DNA from: Streptomyces sp. NBC_00289 | Lineage (GTDB): Bacteria > Actinomycetota > Actinomycetes > Streptomycetales > Streptomycetaceae | Length of the DNA: 64,000 nucleotides | NCBI RefSeq assembly: GCF_041435115.1 | Contig: NZ_CP108046.1 | Span: 7,316,001 to 7,380,000, forward strand | Reading direction: 5' to 3' | Shown: in pieces, positions 1-9,984 of the stretch | Numbering within the stretch: the stretch's first letter is position 1 | Layout: each line of letters begins with the position of its first letter | Notes under the pieces: model-generated | What the model saw: only the letters and a program-made list of their open reading frames with translations | What the model was told of the DNA's origin: nothing | Database searches by the model: none | Position numbers and translations under genes: made by a program

Positions 1-703
1 AGCGGAACGCGGCGTAGAGGGCGGCGAGGACGAGAACCGTGCTGAGGCCGTTGACGGCGACACCGACCCAGTTCGGCGTGGAGATGCCGGGGAAGTGGGA
101 GTCGTCGCCGGCCACGGAGACCAGCCGGAGCGTGCCGTAGCGCCACCGCTCCCAGAACGTCGAACGGTGGGCGTCGCGCGCCTGGTTGGTGACCGTCACC
201 AGCAGCGCGGCGAGCAGCGAGGACACCAGGAGCCCGCCCACCGCGACGGCCGCGGCGAGCCTCGGGTTGGACCGGTCGCCCCTGGCGTAGAACTCACGCC
301 GTCCGAGGAGGAGAGCGGCGACGAAGGCGGCGGTGAGGGCGAGGGAGATCCAGTTCTGCGCGTACCGCCGGATCTCCGGGAACGCCATGGCGAAGCCGAA
401 CAACGCGAGGAACGGGCCGCCGAGCGAGAGGTTCAGGATCCACGCGGCCCGCTTGCGCCGCCGCATCGTGACGGCGAGGAACACCGTGAACACACCGGAG
501 GCGAAGCCGGCCGTCAGCAGGTACGGCGTGAAGAGGTTCTCCTGGTTGTGGCGCCGCACGTCCTGCCCCAGGGAGACCCACACCGCGCTGAGGAAGTTGA
601 CGAACGCGACCGCCCGCAGGTACCAGACGGCGAAGGCGGCGGCCCGGCGCGAGACAGCGGTGGGCCGGTGATCCCGAACGGGCGCAACGTGGACATCTCC
701 CAT
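1..703 (-). CDS. Polytopic membrane protein, 5'-terminal part (runs off the window)
   Basis: The reading frame is open from ATG 703 to the window edge, giving about 234 residues; an in-frame TGA lies just upstream at 713-715, so this ATG is the first possible start. The protein has a short polar N-terminus and then several hydrophobic segments: one near residues 22-42, a pair near 55-75, one after the basic RRRKR loop, and more near the edge. The segment around FWERWRYGTLRLVSV resembles the membrane half of phosphatidylglycerol lysyltransferase-like proteins (MprF/LysX, DUF2156), which put lysine on membrane lipid. That assignment is by recollection of the family and the catalytic half would lie outside the window, so it is tentative. 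Confidence 0.6.
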   Translation of the reverse strand, partial: MGDVHVAPVRDHRPTAVSRRAAAFAVWYLRAVAFVNFLSAVWVSLGQDVRRHNQENLFTPYLLTAGFASGVFTVFLAVTMRRRKRAAWILNLSLGGPFLALFGFAMAFPEIRRYAQNWISLALTAAFVAALLLGRREFYARGDRSNPRLAAAVAVGGLLVSSLLAALLVTVTNQARDAHRSTFWERWRYGTLRLVSVAGDDSHFPGISTPNWVGVAVNGLSTVLVLAALYAAFR

Positions 704-776
704 GAGGGGTGATCATATGGGCGCTGTTGCGATGAACGTCCGTTTTGGGCCGCCGCGCACGGCTCCGCCCCGGGGA

Positions 777-2213
777 TTACTCCTTCGGCTCCGCGGGCCC
801 CCCGGAATCCTTCGGCTCCCCGGCCTCCGCGGCCTCCGCGAACTGCTTGAGCTCGGCGAACGCGTCCGGCTTCCTGGGCGCCTTCGGAGCCTCGGACGGC
901 GCGGACGGCGCGGGCTCCTCCGCCTTGTCGTCGACGGCGGCTCGGGTGGGGGTGGCGGCTTGTGGGGACGGGGCGGGCTCCGACTCCGTGGCACCCTGCG
1001 ACCGGTGGCCGGCGGCATCCGCCTCCTCGGCGGCATCCTCCGGCTGGTGGTCGACGGTCTCCGCCTCCTCGGCGGCGGCCTCCGGCTCGTGGGCGGCGGC
1101 CTCCGGCTCGGTGAGTTCCGTCTGCTTGTCGTCCGGCTTGTCGTCCGTCGGCTTGTCGTCGTCGGTCGTCGGCTGCTCGGGAAGCTCGGCCGCGAGGGCC
1201 GCCGCGGCCTGCACCAGCGGCAGCGCCAGCAGGGCCCCGGCGCCCTCGCCGACCGTCACCCCGTGGTCCAGCAGCGGTTCGAGCGCCATCCGGTCCAGCG
1301 CCTTGCCCTGCCCCGGCTCTCCGCTGTTCTGTCCGGCGAGCCACCAGTCCGGCGCCCGGAACGCGATCCGCTGCGCCACCAGCGCGCAGGCGGCCACGAC
1401 GACTCCGTCCAGGATCACCGGCAGCTTGCGCACCGCGCTCTGGAGCAGGAAGCCGGTGAGCGCGGTGAGGTCGGCGCCGCCCACCGTCGCCAGCAGCTGG
1501 AGCTGATCCCCCAGCACCGGACGGGCTCGCCGCAACGCGTCCCGGATCGCGGCGCACTTACGCATCCACGCCAGGTCGTCGATCGCCAGCCCGCCCCGCC
1601 CGGTCACTACGGACGCGTCGGTCCCGCACAGCGCGGCGACGAGTACGCCCGCCGCGGTCGTTCCGCCCACGCTCACATCGCCGAGCACCACCAGATCCGT
1701 ACCGGAGTCGGCCTCCTCGTCGGCGACGGCGACCCCGGCCCGGAAGGCGGCCTCCGCCTCCTCGAGGGTCAGGGCGTCCTCGACGTCGATCCGTCCACTG
1801 CCGCGCCGCACTCGGTGCCTTACGACCTCGGCGGGCAGAGTCGCCGGGTCGCAGTCCAGCGCCATGTCGACGACCCGCACCGGCACCCCGAGGCGCCGGG
1901 CGAGCACGGACACCGGACGGCCGCCCTCCAGCACCTCCCGTACGAGCCGGTCCGCGGTGCCCGCCGGCCGCGCCGAGACGCCGAGTTCGGCGATCCCGTG
2001 GTCACCGGCGAACAGCACGACCCGGGGCCGTTCGATCAGCCGCACCGGCACGGCCGACTGTGCCGCGGCCAGCCACTCGCCCAGGTCGTCCAGGCGGCCC
2101 AGCGACCCGGGCGGCACGATCTGGCGCTCCCGACGCGCCTCGGCGTCGCGGCGCACCCCACCGTCGGGGCGCTCGATCAGATCGGTGAAGTCGTCGAGAT
2201 TAAGCGAGCTCAT
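777..2213 (-). CDS. cobT: Nicotinate-nucleotide-dimethylbenzimidazole phosphoribosyltransferase with acidic C-terminal extension
   Basis: CobT makes alpha-ribazole 5'-phosphate from nicotinate mononucleotide and 5,6-dimethylbenzimidazole, the lower ligand of cobalamin. The 478-residue protein begins MSSLNLDD at ATG 2213; the frame stays open further upstream but family conservation starts here. Visible motifs include PPGSLGRLDDLGEWLA near the N-terminus, GDHGIAELG, VVLGDVSVGGTTAAG and the active-site stretch GVTVGEGAGALLALP with the catalytic-type Glu near residue 323. The family usually ends at about 350 residues. Here about 135 extra residues follow, rich in Glu, Ala, Pro and Asp, with a final segment DAFAELKQFAEAAEAGE that could be helical. 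The other cobalamin gene, a CobU fusion, lies about 1.7 kb upstream on the same strand. Confidence 0.93.
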   Translation of the reverse strand: MSSLNLDDFTDLIERPDGGVRRDAEARRERQIVPPGSLGRLDDLGEWLAAAQSAVPVRLIERPRVVLFAGDHGIAELGVSARPAGTADRLVREVLEGGRPVSVLARRLGVPVRVVDMALDCDPATLPAEVVRHRVRRGSGRIDVEDALTLEEAEAAFRAGVAVADEEADSGTDLVVLGDVSVGGTTAAGVLVAALCGTDASVVTGRGGLAIDDLAWMRKCAAIRDALRRARPVLGDQLQLLATVGGADLTALTGFLLQSAVRKLPVILDGVVVAACALVAQRIAFRAPDWWLAGQNSGEPGQGKALDRMALEPLLDHGVTVGEGAGALLALPLVQAAAALAAELPEQPTTDDDKPTDDKPDDKQTELTEPEAAAHEPEAAAEEAETVDHQPEDAAEEADAAGHRSQGATESEPAPSPQAATPTRAAVDDKAEEPAPSAPSEAPKAPRKPDAFAELKQFAEAAEAGEPKDSGGPAEPKE

Positions 2214-2370
2214 TCGCCGAACAGTACCGGCCCCGATCGAACAGAACGGCGCCACATGGCCACCACGCCTCCCGCACGTCGTTGCACCCGGGATCGTGAT
2301 CCCATACGTTCCCATTTGCACTGGATTGTCATACGACCCCGCCGTACGCCCACGCGCCCGGGAGCCGCCC

Positions 2371-3933
<1,563 letters not shown>

Positions 3934-3945
<12 letters not shown>

Positions 3946-5133
3946 AGCCACCGCCTGGCCCGCCACCACCAGTAGTACGTGTTCGCACTCGGCGGCGAAC
4001 GCGGCGTTCAGGCGGCCCAGTTCGTCCCGGTAGCGTCGGCCGGACGCCGTGGCCGGCACGATGCCCGAACCCACCTCGTTCGACACGGCCACCAGGGTCC
4101 GCCGGGTCGCCCGCACCGCACCCGTCAGCTCCCGCACCCGTTCCCGCAGCGCGCGCTCACCGCCGTCCGCCCACTGTGCGTCGTCCCACGCGCCGACGGC
4201 GTCCATCGCGTCCGTCAGCCAGAGGGACAGGCAGTCGATGAGCAGCGGCGGCCCGTCCTCGGCCAGGAGTGGGACCAGGTCGCAGGTCTCGGACGTACGC
4301 CAGGAACCCGGCCGCCGCTCCCGGTGGACCGCGACCCGCGAGGCCCACTCGCCGTCCCCGCCACGGGTGCCGCCCGTCGCCACGTACAGGACGTCCGGGA
4401 AGGCCTCGAGCCGTCGCTCGGCCTCCACCGACTTCCCCGACCGCGCTCCGCCCAGTACCAGGGTCCGCCGCGGCACATCCGGTACGTCCTCATAGACGCC
4501 CACCGTCAGCGTCGTCCCGTCCGGCACCGCGCGCGCGCCCGCCGCCGCGAGCCGCCGCCGCAGCTCGGGCCCTGCCGGCACGTCGTGGTCGAGGTGCACG
4601 GCGACGACATCCGTGGCCGGTCCCAGCGCGCCCACCGCCCGCAGCCTCGCCAGCGCGTCCGGCCGCCCCACGACATCCGCGAGGACCATGTCGTACGCCT
4701 CAACGGACCCTTCCAGGCCGGCCGGCGCGCCCCCGGGCGGCAGGTAGAGCAGCCGTCGGCCGTCCGGGCCGGTCACCGCGTAGCCGGTGCCGGGGGCGTC
4801 CAGTGCCACCGCCCGCACCCGATGTCCCGTCAGCAGCGCCAACTCCCGCCCGTCGGGGACCCGGCCGGGCTGCGGCAGCCCGGCCGGCACCTCGACCGCC
4901 GGCCCGTTGTGCGGATGCGACAGCAGCACCTGCCGTACGCCGTTCAGCGACTGCCCGGCCCGCGCGGCGGCGAACGCCGCGCCCGGCGTCAGGTCGAGGA
5001 GCAGTGAGCCGTCCACGAGCAGCGCGGTCGCCGCCCGCGCGTGTGTGCCGAGCGCGGTCGCACAGGTCGCGCAGGGGCAGTCGGGGCGGGGGAGTCCCGC
5101 GGGGGCGCCGGTGCCGAGCAGAGTCAGTTCCAC
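3934..5133 (-). CDS. cobU: Metallo-beta-lactamase-like domain fused to adenosylcobinamide kinase/guanylyltransferase
   Basis: The C-terminal half is a CobU/CobP enzyme, which phosphorylates adenosylcobinamide and then attaches GMP during nucleotide-loop assembly of cobalamin. It shows the P-loop GGARSGKS (about residues 228-235), VLYVATGGTRGGDGEWASRV, LLIDCLSLWLTD and VSNEVGSGIVP. The first 215 residues resemble the PhnP/MBL fold: ELTLLGTGAPAGLPRPDCPC with a Cys cluster near 19-24, then SHPHNGP where an active enzyme would carry HxHxDH. The Asp-His pair is missing, so this domain may be inactive or structural. The chosen start is GTG 5133, giving 399 residues; GTG 5160 is also possible. The stop lies inside the end of the convergent methyltransferase gene. 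Confidence 0.9.
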
Positions 5134-5246
5134 GGACCTGATTTTGGCTTGTCCCAGCACGTCTTGCGCGTCCGGCTAGGCTCTGAGCGGGAGCCGGACC
5201 AAGATCCGGCTTCCGCTCTGCATGTGCTCATACGTTGGAGGCGTAC

Positions 5247-5462
5247 ATGGCGGCATGGACGTGGCGGTTCGAAAAGGCCGACGGGGCGGAGGTCCAGCCC
5301 GCGGTCGTGCCCGAGGAGTTCACCACGCAGGGGGACGCCGAGTCCTGGATCGGGGAGCAGTGGAAGGACCTGCTCGCGGGCGGCGCGGAACAGGTGCGGC
5401 TGTTCGAGGACTCCACGGAGATCTACGGCCCGATGAGCCTGCGCGCGGCCGAGGAGGCCTAG
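5247..5462 (+). CDS. Small conserved hypothetical protein
   Basis: The 71-residue acidic protein starts at ATG 5247, five bases after a clear GGAGG. It reads MAAWTWRFEKADG, then a region with EEFTTQGDAESWIGEQWKDL and ends RAAEEA. It has no signal peptide, membrane segment or Cys, and is rich in Trp, Glu and Ala for its size. It stands alone, divergent from the CobU fusion, with a strong hairpin just behind it. I do not know its function. Confidence 0.8.
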   Translation: MAAWTWRFEKADGAEVQPAVVPEEFTTQGDAESWIGEQWKDLLAGGAEQVRLFEDSTEIYGPMSLRAAEEA

Positions 5463-5474
5463 GCGAGAAGGAGC

Positions 5475-5501
5475 GGCGGCGGTCCCGGACGGGCCGCCGC
5501 C
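5475..5501. terminator. GC-rich hairpin, probable terminator
   Basis: An 8-bp perfect stem (GGCGGCGG at 5475-5482 with CCGCCGCC at 5494-5501) plus an inner CCC/GGG pair lies 12 bp after the stop of the small gene. There is no T-run, as is common in Streptomyces. Confidence 0.6.
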
Positions 5502-5619
5502 CTTCGCGTTCCGGGCCTTCCCGCCACCCGTGCCTTTCGGACTTTCGGGTTGTCGGGCTTTCGCGTCCGGCCGGTCTCGTTGGGGTGAATGCCCGGGCCC
5601 GCGGTGTGCGTCCGAGCGG

Positions 5620-5846
5620 GCTCTCAGCCGCGGACGCCCGGCGGGCGCAGCGGTAGAGGCCCGGCCCGGCGGGTTCAGCCGTACACGTCTGCCGCGCTCA
5701 GCCGCAGACGCCCGGCTGGCGCAGCCGTACACATCTGCCGCACTCAGCCGCAGACGCCCGGCGCGCTCAGCCGGGTACGCCGGGCCGATTGGCGCGCCCA
5801 GCCGGGTACGCCGGGCCGATTCGGCCGCGTACCCGAGGCGGAAATC
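5620..5846. repeat. Intergenic array of degenerate direct repeats
   Basis: A 40-bp unit starting CAGCCGTACAC occurs at 5676-5715 and 5722-5761 with two differences. A 28-bp unit holding AGCCGGGTACGCCGGGCCGA follows at 5763-5790 and 5794-5821. Looser relatives of CAGCCGC(G/A)GACGCCCGG flank them. The array fills the gap between the small gene's terminator and the 3' end of the methyltransferase gene. Frames crossing it have no recognisable protein. Confidence 0.7.
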
Positions 5847-6633
5847 AGCCGCGTACGCCGCACAGGTGCAGCAGTGCCGCGACCCCGCGGTACGGATCGG
5901 TCCGCCCCGCCCGCTCCTCGGCAGCCAGCAAGGCCTCGATGTCGGCCGGAATCTCCGCCTCGTCCACGGCGGTGTCCGTGAAGACCCGCACCCCGTACCA
6001 GGCCTGCAACGGCGCCCCGATCCCGGCGAGCGTCCCCGTCAGCGTGTCCAGCCGGTCCGCACGGACGTCCAGCCCGAGCCGGTTGCGGTACGACACGGTG
6101 TCGAACGCGCCCAGCGCGCCCGCCCAGTCACCGGACAGCCCCGGCCGCATGGCCAGCGCGTCCCCGTTGCGCACCAGCAGGGAGAGCAGCCCGCCGGGGG
6201 CGAGCATGCGGGCCAGCCCCGCCAGCAGGGCGTCCGGACCCTCGACGTACATGAGGACGCCATGGCACAGCACGACGTCGAAGCTGCCGGGCAGGAAGTG
6301 CACACCGGTGTCCCGGCCGTCGCCCTCGATGATCCGCACCCGCTCCCGGATGCCCTCGGGCTCCCCGGCCAGCGCCTCGCGGGCCGCCGCGACCATCCGC
6401 GTGTCCTGCTCGAGACCGGTGACCTTGTGCCCGGCCCGGGCCAGCCGCAGCGACTGCGTACCCTGGCCCATGCCCACGTCGAGCACCCGCAGCCGCTGCC
6501 CCACCGGGAACCGGCCGACTATCTGCTCGTCGAGCTGCCGGGCCACCAGCTCCTGTCGTACGGCGTTGCGCAGGCCACCCAGTCCGCTCAGCCAGGCATC
6601 CGCCGCGCCCCCGGAGAAAGACGTCGCGCTCAG
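5845..6633 (-). CDS. Class I SAM-dependent methyltransferase, apparent CTG start
   Basis: The protein is a small-molecule or RNA-type methyltransferase. Motif I is LRVLDVGMGQGTQSLRLA, then GLEQDTRMV, RIIEGDGRDTG, FDVVLCHGVLMYVEGPD and LLSLLVRNGDALAMRP. No ATG, GTG or TTG lies at a sensible place. The frame has CTG at 6633-6631, whose last two bases and the next A form the TGA stop of the upstream DUF3043 gene. GGAGAG sits about 6 bases before it. This CTGA overlap copies the usual ATGA coupling and gives 262 residues beginning with Ser-Ala-Thr-Ser. The frame is open further upstream but overlaps DUF3043 there. The methyl acceptor is unknown. Confidence 0.85.
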   Translation of the reverse strand: MSATSFSGGAADAWLSGLGGLRNAVRQELVARQLDEQIVGRFPVGQRLRVLDVGMGQGTQSLRLARAGHKVTGLEQDTRMVAAAREALAGEPEGIRERVRIIEGDGRDTGVHFLPGSFDVVLCHGVLMYVEGPDALLAGLARMLAPGGLLSLLVRNGDALAMRPGLSGDWAGALGAFDTVSYRNRLGLDVRADRLDTLTGTLAGIGAPLQAWYGVRVFTDTAVDEAEIPADIEALLAAEERAGRTDPYRGVAALLHLCGVRG

Positions 6634-7226
6634 GGCCGCTCTCCGCGCTTGACCTGCGGCTTCGGCAGCCGAAGGCGACGCATCTGGAGCGAGCGCATCA
6701 GGGCGTAGGCGACGGCGCCCTTCCGGTTCTGGTCCGGGAAGCGCTCGGGGAGCCGCTTCCTCAGGCGGAAGCCCGTGGCGATCGAGTCGAGCACGATGAG
6801 CACGATCACGATGAGCCACAGCAGCAGCGCGATGCTCTGGAGCGAGCCCACCCGCACCATGCTCAGCACGAGGATGACCACGGCCATCGGGAGGAAGAAC
6901 TCCGCCACGTTGAAGCGCGAGTCGATGAAGTCGCGCGCGAACTTGCGGACCGGGCCCTTGTCGCGGGCGGGCAGGTACCGCTCGTCGCCGCCGGCGAGCG
7001 CCTGGCGCTGCCTCTCCATCTGCGCACGGCGCTCGTCGCGCTGGCGCTTGGCGGCGCCCTTGCGCGTCGTCGCCGTGTTGGCGACGCTGCGACGCTGGGT
7101 CTGGGCCTCACTGCGCTTGGGCGTGGGGCGGCCCTTCGGGGCCTGCGGGTGACGGGGCTGAGTGGAGTCGGTCACCGCCGCCTTGGCGGCGGGGCCCTTC
7201 TCTTCCTTGGCGCGGCTACGGAACAC
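6630..7226 (-). CDS. DUF3043 membrane protein
   Basis: The 198-residue protein starts at GTG 7226 with FRSRAKEEKGP. The first 100 residues are very basic and polar (PKGRPTPKRSEAQTQRRS, KRQRDERRAQMERQRQ). Two hydrophobic segments follow: about residues 120-137 (FFLPMAVVILVLSMVRVG) and 140-160 (LLLWLIVIVLIVLDSI). The C-terminus LRRLPKPQVKRGE-type tail is basic. This is the DUF3043 family of actinobacteria, whose function is unknown to me. It is translationally coupled to the methyltransferase gene downstream and divergent from pspA. Confidence 0.88.
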   Translation of the reverse strand: MFRSRAKEEKGPAAKAAVTDSTQPRHPQAPKGRPTPKRSEAQTQRRSVANTATTRKGAAKRQRDERRAQMERQRQALAGGDERYLPARDKGPVRKFARDFIDSRFNVAEFFLPMAVVILVLSMVRVGSLQSIALLLWLIVIVLIVLDSIATGFRLRKRLPERFPDQNRKGAVAYALMRSLQMRRLRLPKPQVKRGERP

Positions 7227-7543
7227 AAAACCCAAGGGTACGGGGTACGAGGGCATGGACCCCAGTCCGCTGGGGAACGATCCGGCAACACCAGTCGTCA
7301 TCAAGGGGACAGAGGGGACGTTGCACGCGCTTCCGCCCGCCGATCTCCGGGGTATCCCTGACGGACCCCCGGACATCCCCGGGAGACACCTACTCCCTAC
7401 GCCGGAGCGGGGTCGTGAGCAGTCGTCCTTGGGGAGGAGCACTTCCGTCCCCGAACAGTGCGGTAATGGATGCAGGGCCCGTACTGTGGGTTCTGTCGCA
7501 GGTGCTGAAGCCGGAGTCCGTCAGAAGGGGGCGCGCGAAGCCC

Positions 7544-8341
7544 ATGAGCGGTGTCATGAAGCGTATGGGGATGATCTTCCGCGCGAAGGCGAACAAGGCC
7601 CTTGACCGGGCCGAGGACCCGCGCGAAACCCTCGACTACTCGTACCAGAAGCAGCTGGAGCTGCTCCAGAAGGTGCGCCGCGGCGTAGCCGACGTGGCGA
7701 CCAGCCGCAAGCGTCTGGAACTGCAGCTCAACCAGTTGCAGTCGCAGTCCACCAAGCTGGAGGACCAGGGCCGCAAGGCGCTCGCGCTCGGCCGCGAGGA
7801 CCTGGCCCGTGAGGCGCTCTCCCGGCGCGCCGCCCTGCAGCAGCAGGTGACGGACCTCGAGACGCAGCACTCGACCCTGCAGGGCGAGGAGGAGAAGCTC
7901 ACCCTCGCGGCCCAGCGGCTCCAGGCCAAGGTCGACGCCTTCCGCACCAAGAAGGAGACGATCAAGGCCACGTACACCGCCGCCCAGGCGCAGACCCGGA
8001 TCGGCGAGGCGTTCTCCGGCATCTCCGAGGAGATGGGCGACGTCGGCATGGCGATCCAGCGCGCGGAGGACAAGACCGCGCAGCTCCAGGCCCGCGCCGG
8101 CGCGATCGACGAACTGCTCGCCTCGGGCGCCCTCGACGACCAGTCCGGGCTGGCCAAGGACGACATCCAGAGCGAGCTGGACCGGCTCTCCGGTGGTACG
8201 GATGTAGAGCTGGAACTGCAGCGCATGAAGGCCGAACTGGCCGGCGGTACCTCCGGTGGTCAGCAGGCCATCGAGGGCGGTGCCGGACAGCCGCAGTCCC
8301 AGCAGCAGCCGCAGGACACCCCGCGCTTCGACAAGCAGTAA
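7544..8341 (+). CDS. pspA: Phage-shock protein A / IM30 family membrane-stress protein
   Basis: PspA proteins are coiled-coil, ESCRT-III-like peripheral proteins that bind and stabilise the cytoplasmic membrane under envelope stress. The 265-residue protein starts MSGVMKRMGMIFRAK at ATG 7544 and has the diagnostic KANKALDRAEDPRETLDYSYQKQLE. It is almost wholly helical with long heptad-rich coils (DVATSRKRLELQLNQLQSQS, LQGEEEKLTLAAQRLQAKV) and ends in a Gln-rich tail (QPQSQQQPQDTPRFDKQ). AGAAGGGG lies about 14 bases before the start, which is rather far; Met-5 is an alternative. The next genes are its small partner and a two-component pair. Confidence 0.93.
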   Translation: MSGVMKRMGMIFRAKANKALDRAEDPRETLDYSYQKQLELLQKVRRGVADVATSRKRLELQLNQLQSQSTKLEDQGRKALALGREDLAREALSRRAALQQQVTDLETQHSTLQGEEEKLTLAAQRLQAKVDAFRTKKETIKATYTAAQAQTRIGEAFSGISEEMGDVGMAIQRAEDKTAQLQARAGAIDELLASGALDDQSGLAKDDIQSELDRLSGGTDVELELQRMKAELAGGTSGGQQAIEGGAGQPQSQQQPQDTPRFDKQ

Positions 8342-8381
8342 CCACCGGACAGCGGCCGGGGCCCACGCCGAGGAGGGCGAC

Positions 8382-8660
8382 ATGATCGTACGGATCATGG
8401 GGGAAGGACAGGTGAGACTGGCTGACAGCCACCTCACCGAGCTGGACAGACTGGACAACGAACTCCTGGCCGAGATGGAGAACGGCGACGGCCCGGGCTT
8501 CCGCCGCACCCTCGATGCCCTGCTGTCCAGGGTCCGCGAACTGGGCGCCCCCCTGCCGGACGACTCCCTGGAGCCCTCCGAGCTGATCCTCCCGTCACCC
8601 GACGCGACTCTCGAAGAGGTCCGGGAGCTCCTGAGCGACGACGGACTGATCCCGGGCTGA
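8382..8660 (+). CDS. PspA-associated small protein (PspAA-type)
   Basis: The 92-residue acidic protein starts at ATG 8382 behind AGGAGGG, 40 bp after pspA. It begins MIVRIMGEGQVRL and continues with ELDRLDNELLAEMENGDG and LELLSDDGLIPG-like acidic helices. The order PspA then this short protein matches the PspA-PspAA pair of actinobacteria. It has no membrane segment, so it is probably a cytosolic partner of PspA. Its molecular role is not established from sequence. Confidence 0.85.
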   Translation: MIVRIMGEGQVRLADSHLTELDRLDNELLAEMENGDGPGFRRTLDALLSRVRELGAPLPDDSLEPSELILPSPDATLEEVRELLSDDGLIPG

Positions 8661-8754
8661 TCCCGGACTGACAGGCACGGGCACCTCCGGCCCCGGGCAA
8701 CCCGCGGCCGGCCCCCGTTCCGCCCCAGCCAGGACTTCCGTACCTTTACTGGAC

Positions 8755-9984
8755 GTGAGCATCCTCGACCGTGCCCGGCGCCGGCTGACAGCGCATCCCC
8801 TGGCCCTGGACGCCGTACTCGCGGCCGGCGTGCTCGGCTGCATGGTGGCCGGCTCGTTCGTGGATCCGCACAGCGAGAACGGCGTCAGCTGGGGCGTCCG
8901 TACCCCCGACTCGCTCAGCCTGGTCCTCATCACGCTCGGCGCCGTCGCCCTGGTGTTCCGCCGCCGCGCCCCCATGACCGTCCTCGCGGTGACCGGCACT
9001 GTCTCCGTCGTCGAGTGCGTCACCGGTGACCCCCGCGCCCCCGTGGCCATGTCCGCGGTCATCGCCCTCTACACCGTCGCCGCCTCCACCGACCGCCCCA
9101 CCACCTGGCGCGTCGGCGTCCTCACCATGACGATCCTGACCGGTGCCGCGATGCTCGGCGGCCCCCTGCCCTGGTACGCGCAGGAGAACCTGGGCATCTT
9201 CGCCTGGACCGGTATGGCGGCCGCCGCGGGCGACGCGGTCCGCAGCCGCCGCGCCTTCGTGCACGCCATCCGCGAGCGCGCGGAACGCGCCGAACGCACC
9301 CGTGAGGAGGAGGCCCGCCGCCGGGTCGCCGAGGAACGCCTCCGTATCGCCCGCGACCTGCACGACGTGGTCGCCCACCACATCGCCCTGGTCAACGTCC
9401 AGGCCGGCGTGGCCGCCCATGTCATGGACAAGCGGCCCGACCAGGCCAAGGAGGCCCTCGCACACGTACGGGAGGCCAGCCGCTCCGCGCTCAACGAGCT
9501 GCGCGCCACGGTCGGCCTGCTCCGCCAGTCCGGTGACCCCGAGGCCCCCACCGAACCCGCCCCCGGGCTCGACCGCCTGGACGAACTCGTCGGCACCTTC
9601 CGCAGCGCGGGCCTGCATGTCGAGGTCGCCCGCGCCGACCACGGCACCACCCTGCCCGCCGCCGTGGGCCTGGCCGCCTACCGCATCGTCCAGGAAGCCC
9701 TCACCAATGTGCAGAAGCACGCCGGGTGTGAGGCGAAGGCCGAGGTCAGCATCGTGCGCGTCGGACCGAACGTCGAGATCACGGTGCTCGACAACGGCTC
9801 CGGCGAGGACGAGGACCCCGACTCCGGCGGCGGCCACGGACTGCTCGGCATGCGGGAGCGCGTGACCGCCCTGCGCGGCACCCTCACCACGGGTCCCCGC
9901 TACGGAGGCGGCTTCCGCGTCCATGCGATCCTGCCGGTCAAGGCCCGCACAGCCGCCACGCGAAAGCCGGGGGAGCCCGCATGA
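8755..9984 (+). CDS. Sensor histidine kinase (HisKA_3 / NarL-type partner)
   Basis: The 409-residue protein has four or five hydrophobic segments in residues 15-155 and no large extracellular sensor. A charged helix (RERAERAERTREEEARRR) leads to the dimerisation motif RIARDLHDVVAHHIALVNVQ with the phospho-acceptor His, then an HATPase domain with YRIVQEALTNVQKHAG (N box) and DNGSGEDEDPDSGGGHGLLGMRERV (G boxes, split here as one region). The GTG start at 8755 lies 8 bases after TACCTT, which suggests a leaderless mRNA. The last codons overlap the response regulator gene. Its place behind pspA suggests membrane-stress sensing, which is inference. Confidence 0.93.
   Translation: MSILDRARRRLTAHPLALDAVLAAGVLGCMVAGSFVDPHSENGVSWGVRTPDSLSLVLITLGAVALVFRRRAPMTVLAVTGTVSVVECVTGDPRAPVAMSAVIALYTVAASTDRPTTWRVGVLTMTILTGAAMLGGPLPWYAQENLGIFAWTGMAAAAGDAVRSRRAFVHAIRERAERAERTREEEARRRVAEERLRIARDLHDVVAHHIALVNVQAGVAAHVMDKRPDQAKEALAHVREASRSALNELRATVGLLRQSGDPEAPTEPAPGLDRLDELVGTFRSAGLHVEVARADHGTTLPAAVGLAAYRIVQEALTNVQKHAGCEAKAEVSIVRVGPNVEITVLDNGSGEDEDPDSGGGHGLLGMRERVTALRGTLTTGPRYGGGFRVHAILPVKARTAATRKPGEPA

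Noticed and set aside
95..712. Plus-strand open frame of 205 residues opposite the first membrane protein
   Set aside because: Composition is a random Arg/Gly/Glu/Pro mix, and the minus-strand frame shows clear membrane helices.
5589..5981. Open frames crossing the 5620-5846 repeats
   Set aside because: They only translate the DNA repeats and have no start signal.
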